In this document: one piece after another, positions 21,397 to 36,100 of the stretch
Numbering within the stretch: the stretch's first letter is position 1
How the letters are laid out: every line of letters begins with the position of its first letter
NCBI GenBank assembly: GCA_030141605.1
Contig: JAQGDQ010000379.1
Coordinates: 1 to 64,000, forward strand
DNA from: Tubiluchus corallicola
Lineage: Eukaryota > Priapulida > Priapulimorpha > Priapulimorphida > Tubiluchidae
Length of the DNA: 64,000 nt
Reading direction: 5' to 3'
The notes under the pieces: generated by a model
The model's input: only the letters and a program-made list of their open reading frames with translations
Database searches by the model: none
What the model was told of the DNA's origin: nothing
Position numbers and translations under genes: made by a program

Positions 21397-22358
21397 TGAA
21401 AATGTTCATCACGTCAACTGTATTTCCAAACTGATGTTTTTTTTAATTCAAGCATTGTCGTCTGAAAGTTGGCTATTAAGTTTTTGTAGTTATTCACATA
21501 TCCTGAATGTTCATTTCATGAGGATCATTTTGATACCAAGTTCTTCACTCTAAGTTCATCAATCTACATTGAAGTTGAGATGCAGACTGCACACTGAAAA
21601 ACATAACTTTGAGAAAATCGCTGTTAAAGTTAGCCATTGTTTTCGTCACATTTCTACATAACACTTAGCAACCATACAAATGTTGTTTGCTATAGCTATA
21701 GTCTTTGCAAGAACTCACTGAAGTTAAGTTTAAATCCAATAGATGGCTCTTCCAGATGAAGATCTGAGCTTGGCAGCAGAAAAAACTGCAAGCAAAACGA
21801 CTGCTTCCAGTACTACTATCGGAATTTGAAAATACGAGTTTTTACAGTTGCATTACTGGCTTCTAGCCAGAGAAGTGGGTATGGGTTTGTAAAATGAAAT
21901 TTTTAGTATTTTTTTAACATTTTCTTCATAATTTGATGCTAGAATATAAAAGTCAGATATATTTAGCATTTGCTCTTATAGAAAGCAAAAAAATGACATT
22001 TGACCACATTTTTGGTACACGTGGTTTTAACTATGCCAACGTATGGACAGTTTTGGTTTGCAAGTACACATATCATCCTACAGAAATTTTCTATTAAGGT
22101 CAACATCTATTGTGGAAACCGAAGGAGTGAAGTAAACTGATTTACGACTTGCTTTGAGTTTTCTAATCATGATTGTATCAAGTATTATTTATATGCAACT
22201 ATTAACAATTATACACAGTAAAAACACACTGGTTAATACAAAGATAACCAGATTATTTATTAGTTTTAATAGAAGACCATTACTGCTCGAGTAAAATTTG
22301 ATTCTTGAGAAAGTATGATGCACAAAGAAAGCAAAAATTAATCATCTAACAAATCTAG

Positions 22359-22364
22359 AATAAA
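22359..22364 (+). terminator. FTSJ1: candidate polyadenylation signal of FTSJ1
   Basis: AATAAA lies about 960 bases past the stop codon. An AATATAAA variant occurs earlier, near 21942, and could be used instead. Confidence 0.25.
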
Positions 22365-23460
22365 AAATGGATATTATATAATAACTTGTGTACACAGAAA
22401 TGAGTATGTCATTTGCAAATAAGCTGTACATTAAACCCATAAACCTGCAAAGTTGGAAAGCTGTTGCTATGCTAAACAAAGAACATTTTCACACAAAAAT
22501 TACAGTTTCAGGAAGACACAATCAGTATCAAGTTTTGACAAACAATCGTAAAACATTTACACACAGAAAAAGGAAAGTTACCGTATTCTGTTGAAATTTA
22601 AACCTTGCAGTCATTACATACATACTAAAAATCAAGGTACAGCAGTAATGCCTTGTAATCTTGTGCAGACCACATTCGCAACTGTGTACTACGAGCCAGA
22701 TTACGTTACACATCCTACAGTTCATCCGTGAACAGAAAAAATGAAATGACACAAACAAAACAACAACATTTACAGCAAGTCACCTGTGTTTATTATTGCA
22801 TAGGTCTGATCTTTTTATCCTTCTAGTGAAGTTAATAAAAACAATTATAGTAATTATTACATATGGAATTAAAACTCTAGCAGAGGAGGACGTAAAGATA
22901 CACTTTCAGAAAAGTGGTACTTTGCACATTTTTGCATCCTTAAAGTGAGACGAGGTGCACATTATTATTAATTTGTCATATGTACTTTGCAAAGAAATTT
23001 ATGAATTGTTAGGTTTCTGTAAAGGTGGGTTGTATTAGTTACAATATAAAAATTGTGGTAGTTTACACATACTTAGCTACACAAGTGAAGACAATTATAT
23101 AAACAGCTATGGTGATGTAATTCATTAACAGCTACTTAAACACAGTAAGATGAACAGAGTATTAGTTTATTTGTAATAATGTAATTAACAACAATATAAA
23201 AAAATTAACCTTTTATTAACGTTCTCCCACTGTGTGGCAAGTAGTAAGAATCTAAATACAATAAAAATGTTCTATTTGCTATTAGCTTATACACATAATA
23301 ATTATCAATTTCATTATGCTTGTATACAATAAAAAAATTCCATAATCTTTACACCACAATGTCTACAATTATAAACATCCAAGTAGAATAAAAAAAATCT
23401 ATAAATTGAGAGGGCGATATACCATAAAAAAATCTAACCACCCAAACATTAATTACAACC

Positions 23461-23470
23461 TTTATTTATT
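23461..23470 (-). terminator. MPDZ: candidate polyadenylation signal of the MPDZ-like gene
   Basis: Overlapping AATAAATAAA on the minus strand, about 340 bases past the TGA. Another AATAAA directly follows the stop codon at 23810-23805 but is probably too close. Confidence 0.35.
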
Positions 23471-23810
23471 ACGATGCTAAATTTTAATGACGCCCATTCC
23501 AACAACTAGTCCCTCGAAACAAAAGAATCACTGCACTATAATTATATAGTATTAAAGAATGCCACTTAGTAAAAACCTATAACACAAAAAACAAGCTAAA
23601 ATTCATTGTAAGTAGTTCATTTATCGATATGTATTAGCTTTGTATTCAGACTAAATTAATTACAATGAAGCACAAAAATGGCACCGATGTTTTCAACCCT
23701 CTACTTGCTGCCACGTAACTTTCTAAAACTGCCTTCATAAACTGCATGTCATGATTTCAGTATCAGTTAATTTGTTGTTGTAATAGTTTTATAAGTGTTG
23801 AAAGTTTATT

Positions 23811-24123
23811 TCAGCACAGTATAGTCAATGTAACAGTTCCCTTGGCATTTTTCAATGTATTAACAGCTTTCTCATGAGTCACGCCCTCCAAAGACATGCC
23901 ATTTACAGCTATTATCTGGTCACCACGTTTCAGGCGGCCATCTTCCGCTGCAGCTCCTTTGTTGAAGACAGTCTTTACGTATATAGGTAGATCACCATGT
24001 GGCGAGTCATAGCCTCCGACTATGCTAAATCCTAGTCCATCTGGACCACGCTCTAGCTGTATGGTTTTGCACTGCAGTGGAGCTGTAGCTGTTGATGCAG
24101 ATTGAGGTGGCAGTGGCGATTGT
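23811..24123 (-). other. MPDZ: last exon: PDZ domain (MPDZ PDZ13-like) and C-terminus
   Basis: A single exon encodes the whole domain: [20 protein letters not shown], then [40 protein letters not shown] and [20 protein letters not shown]. It ends TILC plus TGA at 23813-23811. This is the best-conserved domain in the window and fixes the family. Confidence 0.98.
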
Positions 24124-27100
24124 CTGCAAAATAAACAATACATATAGCCAGCAAAATTATTTATATAGCTATGCTATAGTATTTTGCAAATCAGGTCAGC
24201 CAGAAATAATATCATTTAATTTTCCATCGCACATCATTTTAATTAAGACGCTAAAAAACTATTAAACAACTGTACAAATACAGCTATGTAATCTGTAACC
24301 ACTGACAAAAAATCATGTTATTTATAGTAATTTTGAGGCTGTGCGTGTTTTAGGGTATTGCTTTTGAACAATGTAGATTATTTGTTTGCAATGAAAAGTA
24401 GCATGCATAAAATATAGTTTAATAAACAAGGTACAGCTAGCAAACTGTCTAAAAAGTGCTGTTAGTTATACAAACAACAATGCACATAAATTCAGTTACA
24501 TACATAGTACATATAAATTGTATGTAAGTAAACCATTAATGGAAACTAAAATTCTCATACTTGGAAAAAAGTTCTACATACTTAGAAAAAATACGTATGT
24601 AAACTAGATTGATAAAGCATGCGTAAAATGCAAATCTGTGCAAACTACAGCACCCAACCAAGTCAAAAATAATGCAAATTTCTGTATATCTCAAACAGCA
24701 GTATGTTAATTAACTATAGGCCTGTAAATTAAAGCGCCTAAACTAACGATATATAATCTAGAAACAAGTTTAATAATACACATGATACAACACAAAATTG
24801 GTTTTATAAATGCGTATTGAATTATCATAAATTCAAGTCACTAAAACTTGATACGATATCTGGATATCATACAAATATGAAAACGGCATTCCCTTTGAAA
24901 ATTAGTGCATAATACTCTTAAAAAATGTTTTAGCTATAAACTATGAGCAAATGAATCTCATGCATCTGAATAAAGTAAAATAAAAATATTCAGTATAGGC
25001 AACATGCACGAGGTTTTCTTTTTGCTACAATAAAGAACAACTTGAAGCAACTATTGTAATGCTTAGCAATCACTTCACTCAAAATGCACTTTTTGCATGC
25101 GTACTCTGAAAATCTTTAAGCAAATACATATAAAAACTCTTCATAATCATGCATTTTCAGATTGTCAACCTTACCTTAAACTCGTCACTTTCTCCTAGAC
25201 AATACAAACCAACAGATAAATGAACGCTCTAACTTAAGGATGAGAAAAAGTTAAAAAATCACTATAAAATCAAATTTCACAGCAGAAAGAAAATATTGCC
25301 AACAACAATAACAGAAAAACAATCACAGGTACAGTGTAACTTAGTACATGTATTATACTAACAAATAATGGTGCCATCATTTGCACAGAACTGCATTTAA
25401 CACATCTCCCTTCACTGCTTCCATGATAAACTGATAATATATTATCTAAAATTTAAGAGAAAGCTATAAAAAATAAAATATATTGTCGAAATGAACTCAG
25501 TTCACATGAGTAAGAAAAAAATTGTCACAAGGATTCATTCCTGTATTATCAGTTCACCCAACATTACAAAATTTATTAATGCCAAACAGCGAGCCGATAT
25601 GGGCTCTAGCCCATTTCAAAAATAGTTTACATTTTTACAATTTCTGACACTAGGGAATTTCAGTCTCACTAAAAATAACTAAACAACCACAGAAATCATG
25701 CCTATTGCACCTGCTTCAGTGGTTGTTTTTAAATTTTTACATTGCATTGAATGGGAACGCTTACCGTGCATCTTCGTCAGTCGTTCCACCATCCCCACTT
25801 GCATCTAGAGAAAAAAAAGTAATATGAAATAAAAAATTAAGATCTCTATACATTCAATCACTGAGTGAAATATGAGGCAATACTGCAACGGAAGGCAGAA
25901 AAATGTCAAGACCAAACAGAATCTGTGTGTGACATGTAAGACCTGAGTTATTCTACCAGTGTGAAGGACCTCACAAAAAGGCAGCTCACCTCTCTTTTTT
26001 TTCTAGGTTATTCCACATTTTTAGGTAGGATAAGTTCTAGCTTAACTAATGCTAATCAGCAAAACACAATGCTAAGTGACTGTTAAAGCTATCTTTAAAT
26101 GAAATCACACCAACTGTAAGAAAATTCGTAAATTCATAGACATGCATTTCAGTGGCAGCTAGCTGCTTGGTGCTACAAACTAGGTTGCAGCTCAGCCATG
26201 CCTTCATAACTAATGTTTTTTGTGAGACAATGTTTGCTCTAGCAAGAGACTATGCATCTGTCCTTCAGACAACATTATACTGTGTGAAACTGTTCAAAAC
26301 TCAATACCATTTAAAATGCTACTTATTAACCACTTGACAAATTGACCTTACTAATTTTTTAGAAGACAAAAATAACGCTTTAACACTTCAAGAAATGTAA
26401 AACAAAATTGTTGTTAAAATGTGGTATTACTTCAAATAAGATCAAAAATTTGTTACTAAAAAGAAAATGATCTGTAATATTTCTTTTTCTAAAGATGTCA
26501 TTACTAAAATACTGTTTGCTAAACATATTGCATTTATGAATGGTTTGGAATGTCCCCACAAACAGTTTTTCATCATCTACTTAAATTGAATTGTACTTAC
26601 CTTTAGCATGCCTGGTCTTTCTGTCGTATTTCTGACCACTCACGTTAGAATCAGATTTTTTCAGGCCACCAGAACTTGAACCAGAGTTCCTTCTCGAAGA
26701 ACCTCTTGACCCAGTTTTCAGCCTCCCTACGACCAACGTTATTTTACCCATGCACGTCTACAAAGTAATAAATCAAAGCATTATTTATCATTTTGAAGTA
26801 CACCTTATAAAATTCTAAATGTTATCTAGTAAATAGTCCTATTATACCCACAAGAAATCTTATAAATTACGAGGAAAAGTTACCTTAAGAATGGCAGCTG
26901 CATCTTCTTGTGTGGCATTTCTTAAATCTTCACCATTTACATTCAGTATTTGATCACCTTGCATGAGACGTCCATCAGCTTCTGCTGCACCTCCTTTCAC
27001 CTTATTGAATAATAAAACTTATGAGTAACAATATTCAGAAATATGGTTGTTAAATATCATTATTCGATGAGTGTTTATAGGTTACTTATGCAAGTGCATA

Positions 27101-30100
27101 GCAGCTGGTGTTATAGGGTTATTGATTTTTCCTGCCATCTTGTATAGTTCAGTTTTATAAGCAAACTTTTTTGTGTGGGAATATGCCAAAGCATGATATT
27201 TCCTTATTTCTGCTAAACATTGTATCGGCTGGCACAACTGGAAAAATCATTCATCTAGTGTTTTGTGTACTTCCTAGTTTAGTGAGGCGTAACAGCAGAT
27301 TTGTAAAAAAAGGTAAGGTTAAAGTAGAGGGCGGAACACCCAGTCTTAAAGCGGAGGCAAGCAGAAACAACTGAACTACCTCTGTGATTTTGGCATACAG
27401 AGAACATAGTTGCTTATCATTGTAATTCACTGGATTAGAAAACTAAATTGTGTCCTTTAGTTTTAGAATATTGGACATAAATGATTGGAATAAACAAAAA
27501 TCAGTAGTGCTCAAGCCTGTAGTCGAAGCTGTTTCTGTTAACTTCAACTATTAACTCTTATTTCTGTTAACATTAACAATCGTGACTAAATCACAATATA
27601 CTGGATCTCTACAACACTGTAACAAACTACAAAAGCTCTTATTAGTTCATCATCTAAATATATTATTAGAAGCACTGCAGCCTGTAAACTAATATAAACC
27701 TGTTTTTCTTTTTATTTCTTACTGCTGATGTTTTACTAAATGCACTGATTGGGTTTATATTGTGTATAATTTATGTATTTTGTTTTATACATTCTGAACA
27801 AATTGTGATATTTAAATGTTTTTTAAACTGTGTAATTGTGTGATTTCTAAATCAGATTTTGTGTCTCAGTATTTTTAACGCTTCCAGTGTGCAACATTTG
27901 TGTAATGTTTTTGCCTTCATTTTATTTTGTGGACCACTGTGGAATAAAACGTTATCCACGTTAAATAAAGAATTAATAACAATAAGACAGATCATTTTCT
28001 TGTAAACCTAACAAATGATCCAAAGTTATTGATGAGAAGTAGTAAAAAATCAAATTTGTGAATGAAATGCAACAAGGATGCCAATAAAATCAGACAAACA
28101 TTGGCATTTTTAAAGTCTAGGATATTGCTTTAGGAACAGTATAAGTCTATAAGAGATATTTTGTGATAATCAAAGTGACAATATTTTTTATGCTTTTAAT
28201 CAATGTGAAATGATAACAAATAACTTAACTTTTAATTCATTTATAATTTCAATTTTCAAAAGGGTGTTTTCAACAAACGCATTGAATCATTCTGCCTTAT
28301 CACTTTATGTACAGGAATATTTCGAATGACCTGACAGCAGCCAAAACGTAACTACTGAAGAAAATTGATAAAATGACACTCTGTCTGAAGTAAACAAAAC
28401 CACAAAGCGTGCTCCACACACTTCATTCGGTAAATAGGTACATTTTCACTTTTTACTCGTACATTGTCTAATGCAAAGGAACACTAGTGCAGGGAAGGAT
28501 CATTTGCAAGTAACAGGATAAAAACAAAATACATTACTGCCAATGTAGTATTACCCATGATAACACAGAACCATTTCTGAAAAGATCAAAAAATTAAGGT
28601 AAGTAGTCTGACAACTCTGCTTATATATGAAAATCTTACCACGTCACTGATAAAGACGCCAGTGTCATTTCTTCGTCCAACTATGCTCAAACCCAAACCT
28701 TTGCCGTGTTTCTTTATTAACTCTACTGTGAACACATCATACAATTCCTCATCCTTTAACTGCGCATCATCGCGATACACAAGAAGCCGAACTCTGTTGG
28801 GAGTTTGTCTCAACACTTGAATGGCACGATCGTGTGATGCATCTCTTAGATCTTCACTATTTACCTAGATTTTAAAGTACAACTTACTTCAAGTCACTTC
28901 TAACTTATCTAACTTAGAATAATAGATATTAAGTAAACTAAATGCCTACAATACAAAATAAACATCTGGAGAGAATAAATAACTGAGTAGTCACAGTGGA
29001 TGATTACTGCAACAAATAATAAATAAAAAATTAATCTACCTCTAGTATCTGATCGCCGGGCTGTAGTCGACCATCCCTTGCAGCTGCACCATCTTCGTAT
29101 ACTTCGTGTATGATAATCGCTCCCTATAACAGCAGTACTTATGAGTTATGAAGTTATTAACAGAAAAGTAATGGTTTATTAGCTAAATTACAACATCCAC
29201 ATGTTTCGTTCTCAAGTGAGCATTGGAAGCATTTATCTCATTAGGTAAAGACTCCTACGCTTTCTGCATTATCAAGTTATGTATGTAACATGTTAGGACA
29301 TTAATTTAGCTACTTAACTACTAACACATAAACATGTAAACTCTAACTTAAAGGTTACAGTCATTACACTGACAAAAAATGTACGGTTTCTATTTCTAAT
29401 ATCAAATGCGCACTAAGTTTTCAAATGTCAGTCAGTTGCACTAGCCATTGTCAACTGCTGGTTTATTTACAAACCAGGTTTGATATATTATTGAATATTC
29501 TAAAGCACGACTTTACAAAAACTTACAACGTCTGTAAGAAAATTCCTAAGTGGTATTTCAAAGCATTCTACAGAAAACTTCTACGAAGATTTGCAAATTA
29601 GAAAGCTAGTTAAACACCAGGTAACTCTGCAATCATTCACAAGAAAGCGCTCATATGACCGCCGATAAATCTGGCAGTTGGTCTCTCAAATGCAATACAG
29701 CCTATAAGACTGGCAATCACAAATATCTTGATTATTCAATTTCTGAAAGGGGTAGCAAAGTTTCTCTGGTAACACTGACACCACAATCATAAAGAACAAT
29801 CACTGTAGATTTATAATATATGTAAGATTCGAAAAACTGCAGAAATATTGTGCATTACTTACTAAAAGCGTGTCAGAGCCACCAACAATGCTCAAGCCCA
29901 ACCCCGTTTTGCCTTTAGAGATCTCAATCAAAACATCACGTCCCGGTTTGATGACACAAGTCACAGGGTCACCAGGTGGACTGTCTGGTCTTGGCACGGG
30001 ACCGGATGCTTTAACAGCTAGAAAAAACAACCACAGATTCAGAAATTTTAATATAAATATGAAAAAGTTCTACAACACTCAGCATTTAGCAATTCTACCA

Positions 30101-33100
30101 TGCATCTGTAATGACAATCATTATTTCATTTAACACAGAAATATATTGCTGCAATTTTCCTTATAAAGTTAAAAACATTTTGACATACAAAAAAACCATG
30201 TCTGGCTTACTAATAAACTAGTCGAAAATGTGAAACGTTACGTTACTCGCAAAACAACAGCAACAACAAAAACATTTTGCACAATGTTGAAATGATAAAT
30301 GCTGATAAATCCATCCGCTAATAAATGTGATGACAAATGGTGCACAAACATTCTACACAGTCTTTGGTTACTCCTAAAATAACGGTAATAAGCTAAATGT
30401 TTGGTTGTCATAGATGCTAATTTTTGTGAAAATTTGAAATGTGCATTGTTTGCCTCGTAATGGTAAAATGGCAAAATTGTGTATTACATAAAGAACAACA
30501 GCAAGAACAAGGCCTTCGCCACAGCGAAACAAATATGTTTAAAAAACAAAGGTTACATTGCAAGTTAGCAACCCAACAAAAAGTTTTAAGTCAACGTCCT
30601 GGGTTAAAAACTAACTGTCTTACTGCTCTTTCTACATAAAATACAAAACTTTTGCTCAAAATACAGTATAATACATATTACCTAAACACTGCTGGTATAC
30701 GACTCTACTGTGTCATCATTTATACGTAGTCACTGCTTAGTAAAATCACTATGGGACCAGCAATAAGAGGTCTTAAAAGGTGGACGTTTTATTATATGGC
30801 AGCCTGTTGCAAGTGTATGTATTTGGCAAACTACAGTACGCTAACGCTTCACCCTAATTAATAGTGGATACATATGCATAAGTTGTTCATTTGCACCACC
30901 TTTACTTTTAACATCCATTCTGTAAAAACACATTTATGAATTGGTTGTCAATTCTAGCTAATTGTAGTTAGTTTTATTGTTCATTTTCGTAACCAAGGGA
31001 AGCTTTTGCGAGACACTTCTAATTGCATTTATTTTTCACTTCGATATTGCATTTGTCGCCTGTTACTGAAAAATGTGCTCTTATTAAAAAGCACACTGAT
31101 TTTGTTAGCGGAATTTTCTTAACAATAATTTCTACAGGGACAATTCTGGACAATGCACAAACAGTTCTAAAATACGTCTGGTTTTATTAGTAGTGACTAC
31201 TACACTAGGTTTTTGTTCTTTGTTTCTTGCTCCAACTATAATGACTTACACAGTTTTACACCTTGCTGATCATCGTCTAATTGTTGACTGTGTTGGCTAC
31301 TTTGCTGGTGGTTGATATATGATTACAAAATAAATATCTGGCTTCTAACCACAAGAACTACATACACAATTATTATATGTATCATGATTACATATACATA
31401 CATACATATGTACATATATACAACTATAGTATATATACAACTCTAGTATATATACAACTATACTAGAAAACAATGACAATATGAATAAGCCAACTTACCA
31501 CCAGGAGATTTTGGTGATTTAGGTGAACTGGCTACTTGGTTACCCAAATGTTGTTGTGAGGCACTGATTGTCAGTCGAACGGGATTATCGGCTCTTTTTA
31601 GTATCTCTAATGCCTGTAGAATAGTATCTCTATTTTAATTTTCCACAGTTAAATTTAATAACAAAAATTCATTAAATGGAAAATATGTACAGATGATACG
31701 CATTGAACAAAGAACAAATAAAGAATACATATGACTTTACAATCAAAGTTAAATTCAAAGCATCCAAAATACATCAGAATACAAAGGTTCTAACTCACCC
31801 TATCATAATCTATTTCGATAAGTGGGTCATCATTCACAGCAAGTAATCTATCCCCAATGCTGATATTACCAGCTTGATCAGCTGGTCCATTTTTCTCCAC
31901 ACTTCTCACATAGATGCCACTGTTACCCATACCATCACCGTCTTGAACTGTCAAGCCAAGGCCCATACCAGACTAGAACGGCACAACAACAAATTTTATA
32001 ACGCTGGTCTTCAAGTGGTAAAGTCCTGTATTTCACACAATATGTAGAAGAAAATAGAACAGACCAGAATGCAAAAGGAATAAAATAAGTGATTAGATAT
32101 TTATCTTTAGATGAATATTTAGATCAATAAGCTTTGAGATGGTATGCTACTGCACAACAACTCATTACTTTCAAGAGACCATATAATTTTCTTCAAAACA
32201 ACAAGATTTTTCCGGGTTGACAGATCATACTTATTATTACCAGTGAATCAAAACTCTATTACAGTAGATTCAAGGCTACTTATACACATAGTAATAATGT
32301 TAACATTTAACTGAAGTTAAACAGTTTGTTTACCCGTTTCTTTAAGACTAATGTTGAAACATTGGGAAATTCAGCAGGGAAATTGGGAACAACAGCTTCC
32401 TGGCCTCCCGCACTATCAACCTAAAATTAATGAATAAAGTGAATCACAGTTGCAGTATTCGTGAACACTGTTGCCTTCTAACAGTTAAAACTTGAACAGC
32501 TGCAGCAATAAACCACTGAAAAATGTTACCATAAACAAGTAATCAAGAATTAAACATACAAACATTGTGCAAACCTTTGCAGGAATACTCCCATAGAATT
32601 TAATAGGCTTTACGGCAAGTTCTTCCAGCGGTTCGTCTCTCCTGTAAAATAAATAATGAACAGAAGTTAAAGAATGATATTTAATTTATGAAAATAAAAG
32701 TAATTAATTTCATCAAGATCTGTAATATATAGAGCAGAATTCATTTTCATTTTTCTTCTTTATATGATTATTCAAAACATTAATTTGGTTTTAGGGACAT
32801 ACGGTCTTTGCAGTTTAAGTAAAACCATAAATTAGTTCAACCATAAACTAATGCCATGATGTCAAAATATTTTAATTTTAATTAAAGAGCCAAGAGATAG
32901 ACATCTGTAATGGCCTGGTTTTTTGAAGCCTGGTCCAGTCCATGTTCGCCAATTAGACGACAAATTCCGATGCGACCTCAAACTCAATAACTTTAAGGCT
33001 CATACCCGGGCTGCCCCATCGCGAAAAATCAATGGAAGCTCGTCTGAAAATCCAGCACCAGCTCTTACACATCAGCAAATCACTGTTCCTACACCATCTG

Positions 33101-36100
33101 TAGAGTAGTAGGTAACTTGTGCATAAACTGGATCAATTAAGAGAGTGGCTGTGTGCTTAACCTGCACCTCTGTAGAGTAGTAGGTAACTTGTGCATAAAC
33201 TGGATCAATTAAGAGTGTGGCTGTGTGCTTAACCTGCACCATCTGTAGAGTAGCAGGTAACTTGTGCATAAACTGGATCAATTAAGAGTGTGGCTGTGTG
33301 CTCAACCTGCACCTCTGTAGAGTAGTAGGTAACTTGTGCATAAACTGGATCAATTAAGAGTGTGGCTGTGTGCTTAACCTGCACCATCTGTAGAGTAGCA
33401 GGTAACTTGTGCATAAACTGGATCAATTAAGAGTGTGGCTGTGTGCTCAACCTGCACCTCTGTAGAGTAGTAGGTAACTTGTGCATAAACTGGATCAATT
33501 AAGAGTGTGGCTGTGTGCTTAACCTGCACCTCAGTAAAAATTAAGCCTGTATCTGATCATACCCGTCTTATTGCCCTATAATCCAGCTTTTACCCAAATG
33601 CTCATGCAGGCCTCTAATTCAAGTTATAGGGTTAAACGTATTAAAATTTTATTTCAATATTTTAAGCTGAGTAAGAATCAGATTTTGTAAAAAATTAAAG
33701 AAACAGTTCTTGGCAAACGCTTTTGCAGCTACTCATCTTACAGACCAGAAATTTAATCATCAATACAGCGGTATGAATGCCGCTCCTTTATCCCACTTAA
33801 TCATTACTCAAGTGCCAAAAATAATCAGCAACGATAGTGAAACACCGTGCCAAAGAATCAGACTGAAAACAAAATCTGCATGTCTGAGCAAACTGCAATC
33901 TAACGAACGAAATTAATTTTAAACAAAAAAATATCATTCTAGTTAAGGTCAAAGTACCTTAGTAATATAATTTTCACTAAATTGCCTTTTAGTCCTTTTA
34001 TCATAGCTGATGCATTGAGATGGCTTCGTCCATACAAGACCAATCCATTCACCTAAACAAATAATACAATCTAAATAGCATTTTAATGATTTCTGGATTA
34101 TGCAAATACTCAACGGCTTTTTAATCAAGCAGTTTGGGTGAAATGTTTGCTCAAACAGAAAGCAAATTGCTGATTTAAACTAATAGTATTCTGCCTGTAA
34201 GGAGAAAATCTAGACATGACTGGGTTCAGCAAACGACTCTCATTGTTATATAAAAACTGCAAAAGAGCAAATTTAAATAATCTTCTTGTATTTAATACAA
34301 ATAAAGTAAGTGGCGTATCACCAACAATTTATTAACAATAAAAAGTTTGCAATCAGATGAAAAATCCAAAAACAAAATGGACTTTGCAGCATCTGTAATT
34401 ATTGTTCTCTATACAGTTGTAACACTGCAAGCTAGAATCAGCACTCAGTGACAGAGTCTTCTACTATTTGATGCTTGAGGTCCTATTAGAATCTAGCTGA
34501 TTGTCAAGGATAATCCACTAAGCTGTGACAGCAAAGGTGTCTTTGAACATCTTGATAGTTATACATCATCCCTCAGAAATAAAAGGGGACATAATCGGAG
34601 ATAAAACTGCCAAAAAGCAGTTTTTCCTATTTGTTACAATGCTAACTATGGTTACCTAATCACTTAGTAATCAAACCTTGTGTTACTTACTTTTAGAAAC
34701 CACATACACACCATACCACTGCGTGCAACAAAGATGTAAAATTTGATGCAAATTTGCAAAATTCTTACTTCTAAAAGTTCATCACCAATTTTGATTCTTT
34801 CGTCTTTAGCTGCCGCACCATCCGGATGCACCCCAACCACAAAAACGCTCATTTTACTGCGATCTTTATTGCCTGCTAAACTAAGGCCTAAACCCTTGGC
34901 TCCTTTTGTCAGTTCAACAACATGCAAAGCACCAGGTAGATCACCATATTTTGTTTTTATTTTTTCTGAAACAAAACAGTTAATAATCATTAATAGAAAA
35001 CACTGGACTCCCTACAGCTGGTTAAACGAATGGGCAGATTGGGACAAAATTTCGAACGATGAAAGAGCTGACCAAGGCAATGCATGTCGTGTCCTAAAAC
35101 TTTCTGGGGTGAAAGTTTGGTCCATGTTAAGGTTGATCACAGGATATGACTAAACTAAAAAATTCCCATCACTCCCAGTTGTGCAGTGTACTTTGCATTT
35201 AAATGATTTTGCCAAACATCACTGTGCAACAAAACAGGCTGTCAAGTAATACATAAAGCATAGAGCTTAACGATGGAATAAGCATGCAGTTGCTTTCTGT
35301 GTTATTTGTCTAGAGTTTATTAAGCTCTTCATAAAACCATTTTATTTTTGCTGACATTGAAACCAGTCAAGGAGGTTGAAAAATCCAGGACTGAAGCCAG
35401 TGAAGAGATTACAGTCCCTTTCTCAAATCCCACCCTTCCTAATCATTCAAATTACAGGAAGGGGTGAATATGACATCAATCACCTATCATTACACACCAG
35501 CAAATATAGCTAGGTAACAGATATCTCATTCATTTCCTCATTTTGCATTAATTTAAGAAAATACTCGAAACTGTTTGGAGAAAAGAATAAAACACTTTAT
35601 GCATGATTACTGGAAGCATAATGCCACCAGAAATGGAAGATGTTGAAGTACAGTGGTCGTTGCTTGATAAAACTACAGGTAATAAAACCAGCTGCATTTT
35701 AGAACCATTTAAGAATGGTTCAGAATTACCTCCATAGAAACTATTGTTAAGAGAATTCAGTTTATAACACCAGTGTGCCATAATGCTACATTTTTCAGTG
35801 ACAGACGACAAAGGCAATAGCAAATGAAAAAATAAAATGTATTATTGGTAGTTGGCCTGTACTGTGGTTTATCAATTGAGGGTTTACCAGGCTGTAAGAC
35901 AGAAAATAATTTTATCAGGAAAATCTGTAAAATTAAAGGCTTTGAAGCATATGAAGTGTAATAACAGTGATGGCTTCATTGGCCTTATTTTCTGAAAACT
36001 TAGCTAAAGGAAAACAGCACCGAATTTTAACTCACAATTCAAAATTACTAAAGTTATCTTAAGTTTGAGGAACTTGTTAAAATTTGCTGACTTTTTTACT

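Larger units (their letters stand above)
21397..23810. other. convergent spacer with 3' UTRs of FTSJ1 and the MPDZ-like gene
   Basis: The two genes end towards each other, 2.4 kb apart. I see no exon between them. The first good AATAAA for FTSJ1 is at 22359; for the minus-strand gene there is an AATAAATAAA at 23470-23461. The rest is plain AT-rich sequence with no repeat that I recognise. Confidence 0.6.

Noticed and set aside
33072-33426. Repeated minus-strand frames with identical peptides
   Set aside because: They are the 72/73-bp minisatellite read in frame; alternate unit lengths break any long frame.
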